A stretch of DNA of 64,000 nt from the NCBI RefSeq assembly GCF_900116555.1, contig NZ_FPAT01000001.1, positions 372,001-436,000 of the forward strand, given 5' to 3'. The translations under genes and the position numbers were made by a program. This stretch comes from Actinopolyspora lacussalsi subsp. righensis. GTDB lineage: Bacteria > Actinomycetota > Actinomycetes > Mycobacteriales > Pseudonocardiaceae. Positions 1 to 9,764 of the stretch are shown in pieces (position 1 is the first letter of the stretch; every line of letters starts with the position of its first letter). The notes under the pieces were generated by a model that had not been told where the DNA came from, ran no database searches, and saw nothing but the letters and a program-made list of their open reading frames with translations.

Positions 1-3000
1 CTGTACGACAGGGAGATGTCGGCGGAGGAACCGTGGGCACGGCAACGGCTGGCCGACCCGGACGATCTCCCCGCACCGGAGAGTTTCGCCGATCTGGTGA
101 CCGGCGAGTCGAAGGCACGCGAGGAGGAACAGCGGCACGAGGAGCTCAAGGAGCACCCCGCGTTCGACGCGGTGAGCGCGCTGGACCAGGGGACGCGGGA
201 ATCGCTGCGGCAGCGGCTGCGGAGCCTGGCCGACACCGCCGACGAACTCGCGGGAGGTTCGGAGGCGTGGCTGAGCACCGCCCTGGACGACGTGCTGTCG
301 GGCCGTGGTGAGGTCTGGCGTTCCCGCGCGAGTCGGATCGACGAACTCGCCGAACGCTGCGAAACCGCGTTGCAACAGCTGGACCCGCTGGTCGAGGTGC
401 AGGTCGCGGGCGACATCCCCACGCTGACGAGCCTGGCCACGGGAGCACTCGAACAGCTGAACAACGGTGGGAGGATCAAGACCCGGTCCGACGGCAGCGT
501 CAAGCTCGGGATGTTCACCGCCAAGTGGATCAAGCACGCCGAACCGCTCTTCCGGCAGGTTCGGCTCAACGGCCGCTCCCCCACCACGGTCGAACAACTG
601 CGGGCGTTCCTGCACTGGACGGAGTCCTACCGAGCGCTGATCGCGCTGGACAAAGCATGGCCCGAGGACATGGCGATCACCGCCGAGGACACGTTCCGCG
701 AACGGCTGGACTGGCACGTCGCCCAAGCCAACCAGCTGAAGCGGGTACTGCGCCTCGGAGACGAACTGGCCACCGAGGAACAGCACCTGTCCCGGAAGGG
801 ACTGCCGAAACCGGACTGGAGCGACCTCGCGTCGGTGCGGCGCTACGCCACGCTGGTCGATGCCGCGGCAGCGGTGGAAACCACGGCGGCGACGAGCGCA
901 CCGCTGCGGGAACTCGAGAACCAACTGGTGAGCGAGACGCGCTGGTCCGACACCGGTGAATGCGTGCACGCGCTGCTGGAGGCCGTGCGGGCACGCGACA
1001 TCGACAACTACGCCGCGCACCACCGCGGGCTGCTGCACCTGCTGGAGGTAAGGCGACGTGTCCGGCGGCGCGACGAGCTGGAACAGCGGCTGACCGAATC
1101 CCTGCCGGAGCTGCGGGCGGAGGTCGAGGCCGCCGATTCCGCGACGGATCTCTGGACCGAGCGGCTGGCGGACTTCGAGGCGGCCTGGCGGTGGCTGGCC
1201 GTGCGGGACTGGGTGCTGCGGCAGCACACGGTCGACGAGAACGAACTGCAGGCCAGGATCAACGGGCTGGAGAACGTGATCCGGGAGCAGAGCGAGCGGC
1301 TGTGCGCCACGCGGGCGTGGAGCCACGCGGTCGCCCCGGAACGGCTCGGGGGCAGCGCCCGGGCCGACCTGCGGAACTACTCCAACCTGGTCCGGCGGCT
1401 GGGCAAGGGCACCGGTACGCACGCCGAGCGGCGACGTTCGGAGATCCGCGAGGCCATGATGCGCTGCAGGCCGTCCGTGCCGGTGTGGATCATGCCGATC
1501 TACCGGATCGCCGAGCAGTTCCGGATCCAGCCGGACATGTTCGACGTGGTCGTGGTGGACGAGGCCTCGCAGGCCGGGCTGGAGGCGGTGTTCCTGCAGT
1601 ACCTGGCGCCGAAGATGGTCGTCATCGGCGACGACAAGCAGGTATCGCCGATGGGCGTGGGCCTGGATCAGGAGGACCTGCGCAAGCTCGCGGGGCAGTA
1701 CATCGCCGACGATCGCTACCGCAACGCCTGGCAGGACCCGCTGCACAGCCTGTTCGACGACGCCAAGATGCGCTACGGCGGCCAGATCACGCTGACCGAG
1801 CACCGGCGGTGCGTGCCGGAGATCATCGAGTTCTCCAACCGGATCGCCTACCGGCCGGACAACATCACGCTGAGCCCGGTGCGCCAGTACGACGCCGACA
1901 GGCTCGAACCGTTCCGGGCCCGCCACGTCGTCGAGGGCCACCGGAAGGGCGACCTGAACGAGCCCGAGGCCGAGTCACTGGTCGAGGAGATCGTGCGCTG
2001 CGCGGCCGACCCGCGCTACGACGGGAAGACCTTCGGGGTCATCTCGCTGCTCGGGGACGCGCGGCAGGCCCGGCTGATCGAGCGGAAGCTGCTGGACCGG
2101 CTCTCGCCGCAGGAAATAGAACGTCGTCAGCTGCGGTGCGGAACCCCGCCCGATTTCCAGGGCGCCGAGCGCGACGTGATCTTCCTGTCCATGGTGGAGG
2201 CGAGCAGGGAGGGCAAGCGGATCAGCTCGCTGACCGCGCTGCAACACGTGCAGCGCTACAACGTGGCGGTCTCCCGCGCCAAGGACCAGGTCTGGCTGTT
2301 CCACTCGGTGGGGCTTTCCGAGCTGCACAACCAGGAGGACATGCGCTATCAGCTCCTGGAGCACTGCTACGGCATGATCGACGGTGGGTCCCGAACCGAC
2401 TCGGACGAGTTGGTGGGCGCCGTGTCCGAGGACCAGCGCGACACCAGGTTCGACTCGCTGTTCGAACAGCGGGTGTTCAACCGGCTGGTCTCGCGCGGCT
2501 ACTCGGTGATCCCGCAGTACTCCGTGGAGCCCTACCGGATCGATCTGGTGGTGATCGGCAGCAAGGCTCGGTTGGCCGTGGAATGCGACGGCGACGCCTG
2601 GCACGGGCCGGAAGCCTACGAACGCGACCTCGCCCGGCAGCGCGAGCTGGAGCGCTGCGGCTGGACGTTCCACCGGATCCGGGAGTCGGCGTTCTACGTG
2701 GACCAGGGAGGCGAGCTGGAATCGCTGTGGCGAGCGCTGCGCACTGCGGGAATCCAGCCGCGTGGAGCCGAACCGGAAATCGTGGCGTCCGCGAGCACGG
2801 AATCACCCGCGAGCGAGGAATCGACTGTCGTCGAACCGGTCGCGGGGTGGTACGTCGAGGACGGTGCCGCGGAGCAGGACATCGCCGGGCGAACGGACGT
2901 GCCGCTCGTGGTACCGGACGAGGCCGAGAGCACCGAGCACGAGACCGCGAACGGGGATTCGGAACCCGCCCCGGGCGATGAGGACTCCCGTCCCGTCTAC

Positions 3001-3567
3001 GAGGACACCGGGAAAACCACCGAGGCATCCGGTCCGACCGGTGCGGAGTCGGTTTCCGAGCACGCGGAGTACGTGGAGTACGGCGGCACGCTGCCGCACC
3101 CGCAGAACCTCGTGCGCAAGCAGCTCGCCGAGGGACTGGCGGAGATCGTGGCCACCGAGGGGCCGATGCTCGGGGACCGACTGGCCAGGCTCTACGCCCG
3201 CGCCTACGGCGGACGGCGCACATCGGAGATCTCCAAAACCCTCAACGAGGGCATCTCCGCCGCTGTTCGCCACGAGATGCTGGTGGAGGACAACCCGCTG
3301 GGAGACAACCGGATCGCGCACCGCACGTTCCGGCTGCCCGAACAGCCGTCGGTGCTGGTCCGCACCGCCGGACCGCGCACCATCGACGAGATTCCACCCC
3401 GCGAGCTGGCGGCCGTGCTCGGAGAGCAGGCCCTGCAGTGCGGATGGCTGGACGAGAAACGGCTGTTCCGCGCGGTGGTGCGCCGGTTCGGCTGGCGACA
3501 GCTCAGTGCGAAGGCGGAGCAGCGGCTGCGTGCCGTCACGCCACTCGTGGACGAGGAGGACGCCTAG
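1..3567 (+). CDS. Helicase-Vsr nuclease fusion protein, left-truncated
   Basis: The frame is open to the left edge and no Walker A loop is visible although later superfamily 1 helicase motifs are, so the real start lies outside the window. Numbering from the first in-frame ATG at 16: Walker B DEAS at 515-518, IGDDKQVSP soon after, DFQGAERDV near 713-721 and motif VI NVAVSRAK at about 749-756. A Vsr/DUF559-like endonuclease domain follows at about 813-905 (RIDLVV and AVECDGDAWHG supply likely metal ligands). After an acidic linker, the last 160 residues resemble the winged DUF3320 domain. The order helicase-Vsr-DUF3320 is known from single-gene antiphage proteins that begin with DUF4011. The defence role here is inferred, and the DUF4011 part is not visible. 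Confidence 0.85.
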   Translation: MYDREMSAEEPWARQRLADPDDLPAPESFADLVTGESKAREEEQRHEELKEHPAFDAVSALDQGTRESLRQRLRSLADTADELAGGSEAWLSTALDDVLSGRGEVWRSRASRIDELAERCETALQQLDPLVEVQVAGDIPTLTSLATGALEQLNNGGRIKTRSDGSVKLGMFTAKWIKHAEPLFRQVRLNGRSPTTVEQLRAFLHWTESYRALIALDKAWPEDMAITAEDTFRERLDWHVAQANQLKRVLRLGDELATEEQHLSRKGLPKPDWSDLASVRRYATLVDAAAAVETTAATSAPLRELENQLVSETRWSDTGECVHALLEAVRARDIDNYAAHHRGLLHLLEVRRRVRRRDELEQRLTESLPELRAEVEAADSATDLWTERLADFEAAWRWLAVRDWVLRQHTVDENELQARINGLENVIREQSERLCATRAWSHAVAPERLGGSARADLRNYSNLVRRLGKGTGTHAERRRSEIREAMMRCRPSVPVWIMPIYRIAEQFRIQPDMFDVVVVDEASQAGLEAVFLQYLAPKMVVIGDDKQVSPMGVGLDQEDLRKLAGQYIADDRYRNAWQDPLHSLFDDAKMRYGGQITLTEHRRCVPEIIEFSNRIAYRPDNITLSPVRQYDADRLEPFRARHVVEGHRKGDLNEPEAESLVEEIVRCAADPRYDGKTFGVISLLGDARQARLIERKLLDRLSPQEIERRQLRCGTPPDFQGAERDVIFLSMVEASREGKRISSLTALQHVQRYNVAVSRAKDQVWLFHSVGLSELHNQEDMRYQLLEHCYGMIDGGSRTDSDELVGAVSEDQRDTRFDSLFEQRVFNRLVSRGYSVIPQYSVEPYRIDLVVIGSKARLAVECDGDAWHGPEAYERDLARQRELERCGWTFHRIRESAFYVDQGGELESLWRALRTAGIQPRGAEPEIVASASTESPASEESTVVEPVAGWYVEDGAAEQDIAGRTDVPLVVPDEAESTEHETANGDSEPAPGDEDSRPVYEDTGKTTEASGPTGAESVSEHAEYVEYGGTLPHPQNLVRKQLAEGLAEIVATEGPMLGDRLARLYARAYGGRRTSEISKTLNEGISAAVRHEMLVEDNPLGDNRIAHRTFRLPEQPSVLVRTAGPRTIDEIPPRELAAVLGEQALQCGWLDEKRLFRAVVRRFGWRQLSAKAEQRLRAVTPLVDEEDA

Positions 3568-3832
3568 CTTCTCGCACCGGATTCGGCGTTCCTCGTCGAT
3601 GACCGGGTGTGCTGCCGCGAGCGGCCACCGCACGATCGATCGGATGGGACTCGACGCGATCGTGTGGTGGCCGCGAGTACCGATCGAACACCACACGGCA
3701 AACCGTCGAGCGGACCGTCCAGCAGGACCGAGCAGGGACGAGGAACCAGGATCACTCCGGCTCGGATCACGGTTCCACAACGGCCGATGATCTTCACCGC
3801 GCGGCGTGTCGATGCCTGGTTACCTTGAGACC

Positions 3833-4115
3833 ATGCAGCGATACGTGCCACCCGAGACACAGGTGAAGGTGTCGAGCCGGACAGCGTGGTGGTTCGCGAC
3901 CGGCTGCGCGTTCAGCTGCGGACTGTGCGTACTGGCCGCGGTACTCCTTCCCGGTCATCTCCTACACTGCCGAGGGCACCGCCTCGGCGGAGTATCCGAT
4001 GAGTTTCCTGCTGCAGGGCATGATCCTCGGCGTGCTGAGCTACATCTTCCGCATGATCCGCCAGAAAGCACTGCGGCAGGAAGCCGAGCGGGCCGAGAGC
4101 TCGACAGGCCGGTGA
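3833..4115 (+). pseudogene. Small two-helix membrane protein, apparent frameshift
   Basis: The ATG frame at 3833 reads MQRYVPPETQ and a hydrophobic stretch (WWFATGCAFSCGLCVLAAV). From about 3942 the plausible coding continues in the +1 frame (YSFPVISYTAEG, then hydrophobic FLLQGMILGVLSYIF and a charged tail RQEAERAESS) and stops at 4113-4115. The second frame is open from 3867 but has no credible start codon. Joined, the halves would give a roughly 93-residue protein with two membrane segments. Either the gene is broken or there is a one-base sequence error near 3930-3945; programmed frameshifting is less likely because no slippery sequence is evident. Function unknown. It runs tail to tail into the methyltransferase gene on the other strand. 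Confidence 0.5.
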
Positions 4116-4137
4116 AACACGACCGCCGCGAGAAGAC

Positions 4138-4941
4138 TCAGCATTTGCCGACCGCGACCCAGAACGCGTTTCGGGCCCCTTCCGGCACCTCGTCAGAATC
4201 CGGGTGCCAGTCGACGGCGTGCACCAGACCCGGCTCCACCAGTTCGAGGTCGCCCAGCAGCGCGGCGAACTCGTCCACCGAACGGTGGTTGGCGAGGTGG
4301 CTGGTGTCGCGGTACAGCCGTGAGATCTCCTCGACCCGGTCGGGCTCGTCGTAGTGATCGGTGATGTGCGAGACCACCATGAAACTGCCCGGTGCCACCG
4401 CACGGCGGTAGGAGTCGACCAGCTCGGCCGGCCCTTCCTCGTCGCCGACGAAGTGCAGCACGGCCGCCGCCAGCACGGCCATCGGCTCGTCGAAGTCGAG
4501 CAACCCGGCCACCCCGGGTTCGGCCAGCACCTCGTCCGGCTTACGCAGGTCGGCCCTGCTGATCGTCGCGTTCTCGACACCGTCCAGGAGCTGACCGGTG
4601 TGGGACACCGCCACGGGTTCGTTGTCGACGTAGGCCACCCGAACCGAGCTATCCCGTTCGTGGGCGATCTGGTGCACGTGCCCCACGGTGGGAATCCCGG
4701 AACCGAGATCCAGGAACTGGCGAATCCCCTGGTCGAGGCAGAACCGCACCGCGCGCTGCAGGAACGCCCGATTGGCGCGCGCACCGGGGATCATGACGGG
4801 CGTGATCTCCACCGCGCGCTCCGCGGCCTGCCGGTCCGCGGCGAAGTTGTGCGACCCACCGAGGTAGTAGTCGTACATCCGCGCCGCGTTCGGCGTCCGG
4901 ACGTCGATACCCTCGCTACCAGCCGGTTCACCGATCGACAT
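4138..4941 (-). CDS. SAM-dependent methyltransferase, Methyltransf_19 (DUF574) family
   Basis: A 267-residue protein with the family signature near the N-terminus (NAARMYDYYLGGSHNF) and the SAM-binding loop FLDLGSGIPTVGHVHQIA. The family is expanded in actinomycetes and is predicted to methylate unknown small molecules; no substrate can be assigned here. The ATG at 4941 is preceded by GGGGAG eight bases upstream. Two paralogues lie in this window (32780-33601 and 49784-50596), sharing the ARMYDY-LGG and DLGSG-PTVG-VHEIA blocks. The gene stands alone between the small membrane gene and the LLM oxidoreductase and shares no obvious operon with either. Confidence 0.9.
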   Translation of the reverse strand: MSIGEPAGSEGIDVRTPNAARMYDYYLGGSHNFAADRQAAERAVEITPVMIPGARANRAFLQRAVRFCLDQGIRQFLDLGSGIPTVGHVHQIAHERDSSVRVAYVDNEPVAVSHTGQLLDGVENATISRADLRKPDEVLAEPGVAGLLDFDEPMAVLAAAVLHFVGDEEGPAELVDSYRRAVAPGSFMVVSHITDHYDEPDRVEEISRLYRDTSHLANHRSVDEFAALLGDLELVEPGLVHAVDWHPDSDEVPEGARNAFWVAVGKC

Positions 4942-5060
4942 ACCACGCGCTCCCCACGACCCTGGTCACTGCTCACCCAGCAGCGTACACACGCGGGCAC
5001 GAACCGCGAAGGGGTGCCGCGCGGTATCGACGAACGGGAGCGGGGCGTTCCGGTGTCGGC

Positions 5061-6056
5061 TCAGTGCTGTGCCGCGACGTCGACCATTCCGCTGACCTCG
5101 GCGAGCAGTTCGAAGGAACGCAGCCAGGCATCCCGCTCCGGAGCCAGCGAGGTGACCATCAGCTCGTCGGCCCGGGCGTGCTCGGCGAAACCGTCCAGGT
5201 AGTTCTTCACCTCGTCGGCGGTTCCGACCGCCGAGTAGGTAAGCATCTGCTGCGCCTGCTGTCCGGCTGGTGAGTCCAGGGCGCTGTCGGCTTCCTCGCG
5301 GGTGAGGTTGCGGCCGGTGAGCATCCGCAGCCTGCTGCGCTTGGCTGCCTGGAGTTGTTCCCGCGCCTGCTCGGTGGTGTCGGAGGCGACGACGTTTACC
5401 CCCGCGATGACGTACGGTTCCGACAGCTGTTCGGAGGGGGTGAACTCACGCCGGTAGACCGACACGGCGTCCTCCAGCGCGTTCGGGGCGAAGTGCGAGG
5501 CGAACGAGTACGGCAGCCCGAGCGCGGCCGCGAGTTTGGCACCGAACAACGAAGAGCCGAGGATGTACAGCGGCACGCCGGTCCCCTTGCCGGGCACGGC
5601 CTGCACTCCCTGCACCAACGACTTCTCCCCCAGATATCCCTGCAGTTCCTGCACGTCCTGCGGGAAGGTCTCGGCCGCCTTCGGGTCGCGGCGCAACGCC
5701 TTCGCGGTGTTCTGGTCACTGCCGGGCGCTCTGCCGAGGCCGAGGTCGATGCGCCCCGGATGCAGCGTCTCCAGGGTGCCGAACTGCTCGGCGATGGTCA
5801 GCGGGGCGTGGTTCGGCAGCATGATGCCGCCCGCGCCGAGGCGGATCGAGCTGGTGTTGGCAGCGATGTGCCCGATGATGACGCTGGTCGCCGAGGAGGC
5901 GATGCGGGACATGTTGTGGTGTTCGGCGTACCAGATGCGCCGGTACCCCCACCGTTCGGCTCGTTGCGCCAGGTCGATGCTGGCCCGCAGGCTGTCGCCC
6001 GGGGTTTCGTCATGACCGATGGTGGCGAGATCGAGGACGGACAGTGGGACACCCAT
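5061..6056 (-). CDS. LLM-class flavin-dependent oxidoreductase (luciferase-like monooxygenase)
   Basis: A 331-residue luciferase-like TIM-barrel protein ([11 protein letters not shown] start, [51 protein letters not shown]), typical of single-component alkanal monooxygenase-like enzymes using reduced FMN or F420. The substrate is not predictable. The frame extends 26 codons further upstream, but the ATG at 6056 has GGAAGGA ten bases before it and gives the normal [10 protein letters not shown] beginning, so I place the start there. A perfect inverted repeat lies 40-58 bases upstream of that ATG. The gene is divergent from the large NTPase at 6209. Confidence 0.9.
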   Translation of the reverse strand: MGVPLSVLDLATIGHDETPGDSLRASIDLAQRAERWGYRRIWYAEHHNMSRIASSATSVIIGHIAANTSSIRLGAGGIMLPNHAPLTIAEQFGTLETLHPGRIDLGLGRAPGSDQNTAKALRRDPKAAETFPQDVQELQGYLGEKSLVQGVQAVPGKGTGVPLYILGSSLFGAKLAAALGLPYSFASHFAPNALEDAVSVYRREFTPSEQLSEPYVIAGVNVVASDTTEQAREQLQAAKRSRLRMLTGRNLTREEADSALDSPAGQQAQQMLTYSAVGTADEVKNYLDGFAEHARADELMVTSLAPERDAWLRSFELLAEVSGMVDVAAQH

Positions 6057-6095
6057 GGCAAACGCATCCTTCCGCGCGGGCACCGTGACGAGCTC

Positions 6096-6114
6096 GGTCG
6101 TAGTTGTTACGACC
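6096..6114. promoter_or_regulatory. Inverted repeat, candidate operator of the LLM oxidoreductase
   Basis: A perfect 7-bp inverted repeat GGTCGTA-N5-TACGACC lies between the divergent LLM oxidoreductase and NTPase genes. Two overlapping 10-bp palindromes (CGTTCGAACG at 6118-6127 and GAACGCGTTC at 6123-6132) follow at once. Arm length and spacing fit a dimeric MarR, HxlR or TetR repressor site, but no such regulator is next door, so the binding protein is unknown. Confidence 0.45.
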
Positions 6115-6208
6115 AACCGTTCGAACGCGTTCACCCACGACGGCTATTCCGGGAATCGCACGGATCACATTCCCGGCCGCTCGGTTCCGCGATTAGCGTT
6201 GAGCCGAT

Positions 6209-9200
6209 ATGAGTACGCTGCCACGTGCTACGAGGAGCGGTCCCGAGCACCGACCGGGATCGGATCGCCATGTGAGACCACTTCGAAACGAACCACCCAG
6301 GTACGGTGAGCCGGCGGTTCGCGAGGTGGTCCGGGATCGGAACGGTTTCCTGGAACCGCCCGGGCGCGCCGGGCGCTGGGCCGCGCCGATGGCGGTCTCC
6401 GAGCTCGCCGGATCCTCCGGTGATTTCGTGCTGCTCGCACCGGGCGGAGCGGGTAAGACCACCGTGCTCGAAGCGCTGCGCGAGGCCGAGTCCGGGGCGA
6501 CGGTCATCGACTTCACCCTGCTGGACGTAACCGAGGCGTGCCGGATACTCGCCGCGGCGGCCGAGTACGAGGACGGTGTCGTTCACCTGGACGGGATCGA
6601 CGCCGTGGCCGGTGATTTTCCCGGCATCCTCGAACAACTCCGGGACTGGTTGCGCGTTCCCGGGAAACGACGGGCACGACTGCGCCTGGCCTGCCGGACC
6701 ACCACCTGGAACAGGCCGGAAGCGAGAGTTCTGCGTCGCACCCCGCTCGCGCTCCAAGCGTTCGAGCTTCTCCCCTTGACGCGCGACGCGGCCGATACGA
6801 TCGCACGCGGGATCGGCGTCTCGGAGGAGCTTTTCACCGAGCTCGCCGAGACCGGTTCATGGCGACCTCCGGCATCGGCGATGTGGTTCGAGACGGTAGC
6901 CCGCCATCGGCGGGACACGGGGGAATTACCACCGGATCAACGTGCGGCGATCGAGCACGATACAGACGTCGCGTTGGGTGGGACCGGTTCCACCGGCGCC
7001 GCCCTGACACGGCGGCATCAGTGGCAGCGGGCGATGTGGCTGGCCGCGGTGTCGATTTTCGGGCGCGTCAGCCCTGGCGAGGCGACAGGCGGGGGCGAAT
7101 CCGGCTTCGGAACGCCCGTCGGAGAGTCGCTTGCCGTCGCGCTCCCGGAGGAGGCCGCGCCGAGCGAGCAAGGCGGGCACGAGGAAGTGCTCGACACCGC
7201 GTTGTTCGCTCCCGCTCGTGGCGGAGGGATGGAATTCCGCCTGCGACAGCACGCGGATTACCTCGCGGCGTGTTTCGTGGTCTCGCGACAGATCGGGCGG
7301 GACCGCTTGGGAGAGCTGCTGGGAGTTCACGACAACGGTCGAGTTCCCGGTTCCCTCGCCGCGGTAACGGCGTGGACAGCGACCATGGATCCCGAGCTGG
7401 TCCAGGACCTGATCCCGGCCAACGCCGCCCTCCTGGCTCGAACAGGAGTGGATCCGTCCTCCGATCGTGTTCGGACCGCTATGACCGAGTCACTGCTCAC
7501 AGCCGCGGCCGAGGGTGAGCTCGAAGCCGAGCAGGAGCTCGACCTCGCCACCCTGGTGCATCCCGGACTGCAGCGCGCACTGCTGGGGTGGCTGCGGGCC
7601 GGTATCGAGCATTCCGAACAGCTGTGGTGGATCGCTCGGCTCGCGGAGGAAGGTCGGTGCCGAGGAACGGTGGCGGAGCTTCTCGAAGAGGTGCTGAGCC
7701 CACGGTGGAGTTCGGGGGCGCGTCGGGCGGGGGCCATGGCCGTGGTGTCACTGTCGGACGAGAGCGCGCCGGACGAATTGGCCTCGCTACTGCGACTCGA
7801 ACCGGAGGAGGATCCGGACGAGGAACTGCTGGCCGCCGGGATCGACGCGCTGTACCCGGGAGCACTATCCACTGCCGAACTCCTCGACTCGATACGGCGA
7901 CGCGGCGATGACCGGTTCGAGGGATCCTACTGGCGGTCGCTGGAAACGCTGGCGGACCGGATTCCCGTACGGGACCTTCCGCGAGCGCTGGCCTGGGGAG
8001 CGGAGTGTGTCGGAGCCGGGGAACAAACCTACGGCCGGTTCATCATCGGACTGTTGGACAACGGGTGGCGCGCGGCCGAATCGCTGCCCAGCGTGGTCGA
8101 GCTCGCCGACGTGACGGCAGCGGTCATCAACCACAACTGGTCACGCTGGCGCGATCGGGTCACGGTCCCACGGCTGAACGATCCCCGGTTCCGACGCGGG
8201 CTGGCCGTGCTCCTCGCGGAGCGGATCAGCCCTGATTTCGTACGGTGGCTGCTCTTGCTGGATCTGGTCAGGGAAACGGATCTCGAGTGGGTATTGGAGG
8301 AGCTTCCCCGATTCGGGAAGAACGCTCGATCCGTGCTGGGCGGTTGCGTGCCGCTGCTCGTGGCGGAGCCGGACGCCCGTAGCGCGGATCTGATCCTCTC
8401 GCTCCCCGAGGAACACCCGGCGTACCCGCATGTCCGGGAGTTGCGCGAAAACGTCGAGAGCGACTCGGGGCGGGCCGAGATGCTGCGCAAGATGCACAGG
8501 ACCGATCCGGCCCCTTCCGCCGAGGAAAAACGTGCGAAGCAACGCCGCGAACTCACCGAGGCACTTCAAGCAGCACGCCGAGACGTAGCCGAGTGGTGGC
8601 AGGTCTGCCGAAGGCTCGCCGAGGACGGCGGATGGTCCATCGACCACTACTTCACCCAGGACCTGACCGAACGGCCCGGTTGGGAGCTGCTGGTCCCCGA
8701 GGAACGACGCGACGTCTTCGACCTCGGTCTCGAATACGTCCGAACGCACCGGGTCACGTCCACCTCGGACGCGGGACTGCGACACATCTCGACCGAGGAG
8801 GTGCTGCCCGACTGGTCCGGGGTATACCTGCTGAGCACGCTGCTTCGCCACCAACCACACCGGCTGGACGGGTTGGACACATCGGCCTGGAGCAGGTGGG
8901 CTCCCCCGATCATCGCGGCGTGGATCCTCGACGAGGCGGACGAGAACGCCGGACTGCGCGGTCGGCTGATCGATTCCGTGCCGCACGCGGCGCGTCCGGC
9001 CCTCGCCGAAGCGGTGCTGCGACGCTTCGACGAACAGCAGAAACAGGGCAAACCTCTCGAGAACCATCACCGCTACGCGTCACTGCTGAGCGAGGTCGAC
9101 GCGGAACTGCACCGACGGTTCCTGAACCACAGTTATCACGGCGTACTCGGCGAAACACTGCTGCGGCTGTTGGACACGTACTCACCGGAACTCGCCACCC

Positions 9201-9688
9201 GGATCCGTCGGGAACTTCGCCGCGCTCCGGAGCCGGAACTCGCCACCCTCGCCTACCGGGCGCAGGCTGAATCGGAGCCGAACGTTGTCGTCGGCGACCT
9301 GGTCTCCGGCGCCGCCGCGTCCACCCGGGCCGACGAGGTGGTCGCGGCACTGGACCCCGCGAGGTTGCACGACCGGAGACTGGCGGAACTGACAAGATGG
9401 CTGCTCGACAGATTCCCGATAACTCGGTTTCCGGAGCGGGCACGTGAGGCCGAGCGGGAAAACCACTGGATCAGCACCGCTCACAGCGTTCGGGACGAAT
9501 CGTTGGAAGAGCTCACGACCCGCGCACGCAGCGAAACCCTGGCGGAACTACGGGACGGACGAACCGGGTTCGAGCGCAGAGTGCTCACGGCAAGGTTGAG
9601 CCGTGCGCGAGCGCACGAGGCGGATCTCGCCCACACTCCACCCAGCGTGGAACGGATTCGGGCGCTGTGCGAAACGGCGGAGGGTTGA
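6209..9688 (+). CDS. NACHT/STAND-like P-loop NTPase, candidate antiphage protein
   Basis: A 1159-residue protein. Walker A GGAGKTT is at 79-85, a NACHT-style Walker B (VVHLDGID) at 124-131, and a sensor-like RLACRTTTW follows about 35 residues later. The rest is leucine- and arginine-rich helical sequence resembling HEAT/TPR-like solenoids; no nuclease, protease or membrane effector domain is recognisable at either end. Bacterial STAND NTPases use such solenoids to sense phage components and oligomerise through the P-loop domain; that role is inferred. The ATG at 6209 lacks a clear ribosome site, and a GTG at 6272 is an alternative start. It is followed by a terminator-like hairpin and stands alone, 2.6 kb from the helicase-Vsr gene. 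Confidence 0.75.
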   Translation: MSTLPRATRSGPEHRPGSDRHVRPLRNEPPRYGEPAVREVVRDRNGFLEPPGRAGRWAAPMAVSELAGSSGDFVLLAPGGAGKTTVLEALREAESGATVIDFTLLDVTEACRILAAAAEYEDGVVHLDGIDAVAGDFPGILEQLRDWLRVPGKRRARLRLACRTTTWNRPEARVLRRTPLALQAFELLPLTRDAADTIARGIGVSEELFTELAETGSWRPPASAMWFETVARHRRDTGELPPDQRAAIEHDTDVALGGTGSTGAALTRRHQWQRAMWLAAVSIFGRVSPGEATGGGESGFGTPVGESLAVALPEEAAPSEQGGHEEVLDTALFAPARGGGMEFRLRQHADYLAACFVVSRQIGRDRLGELLGVHDNGRVPGSLAAVTAWTATMDPELVQDLIPANAALLARTGVDPSSDRVRTAMTESLLTAAAEGELEAEQELDLATLVHPGLQRALLGWLRAGIEHSEQLWWIARLAEEGRCRGTVAELLEEVLSPRWSSGARRAGAMAVVSLSDESAPDELASLLRLEPEEDPDEELLAAGIDALYPGALSTAELLDSIRRRGDDRFEGSYWRSLETLADRIPVRDLPRALAWGAECVGAGEQTYGRFIIGLLDNGWRAAESLPSVVELADVTAAVINHNWSRWRDRVTVPRLNDPRFRRGLAVLLAERISPDFVRWLLLLDLVRETDLEWVLEELPRFGKNARSVLGGCVPLLVAEPDARSADLILSLPEEHPAYPHVRELRENVESDSGRAEMLRKMHRTDPAPSAEEKRAKQRRELTEALQAARRDVAEWWQVCRRLAEDGGWSIDHYFTQDLTERPGWELLVPEERRDVFDLGLEYVRTHRVTSTSDAGLRHISTEEVLPDWSGVYLLSTLLRHQPHRLDGLDTSAWSRWAPPIIAAWILDEADENAGLRGRLIDSVPHAARPALAEAVLRRFDEQQKQGKPLENHHRYASLLSEVDAELHRRFLNHSYHGVLGETLLRLLDTYSPELATRIRRELRRAPEPELATLAYRAQAESEPNVVVGDLVSGAAASTRADEVVAALDPARLHDRRLAELTRWLLDRFPITRFPERAREAERENHWISTAHSVRDESLEELTTRARSETLAELRDGRTGFERRVLTARLSRARAHEADLAHTPPSVERIRALCETAEG

Positions 9689-9705
9689 ACACGGGACAGC
9701 GACGC

Positions 9706-9757
9706 GGGGCCGTGATCGGACTCACCACGTGCTGCGGAGCCCTGCTGTCACGGCCCC
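9706..9757. terminator. Bidirectional terminator-like hairpin
   Basis: Perfect 10-bp stem GGGGCCGTGA / TCACGGCCCC with a 32-base loop, in the 76-bp gap between the convergent NTPase and ROK regulator genes. There is no U-tract, which is common for actinomycete terminators. Confidence 0.5.
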
Positions 9758-9764
9758 ACGAGAG

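Noticed and set aside
2803-3780. 325-residue minus-strand frame over the end of the helicase-Vsr gene
   Set aside because: Antisense shadow; the plus-strand frame has the conserved winged DUF3320-like domain.
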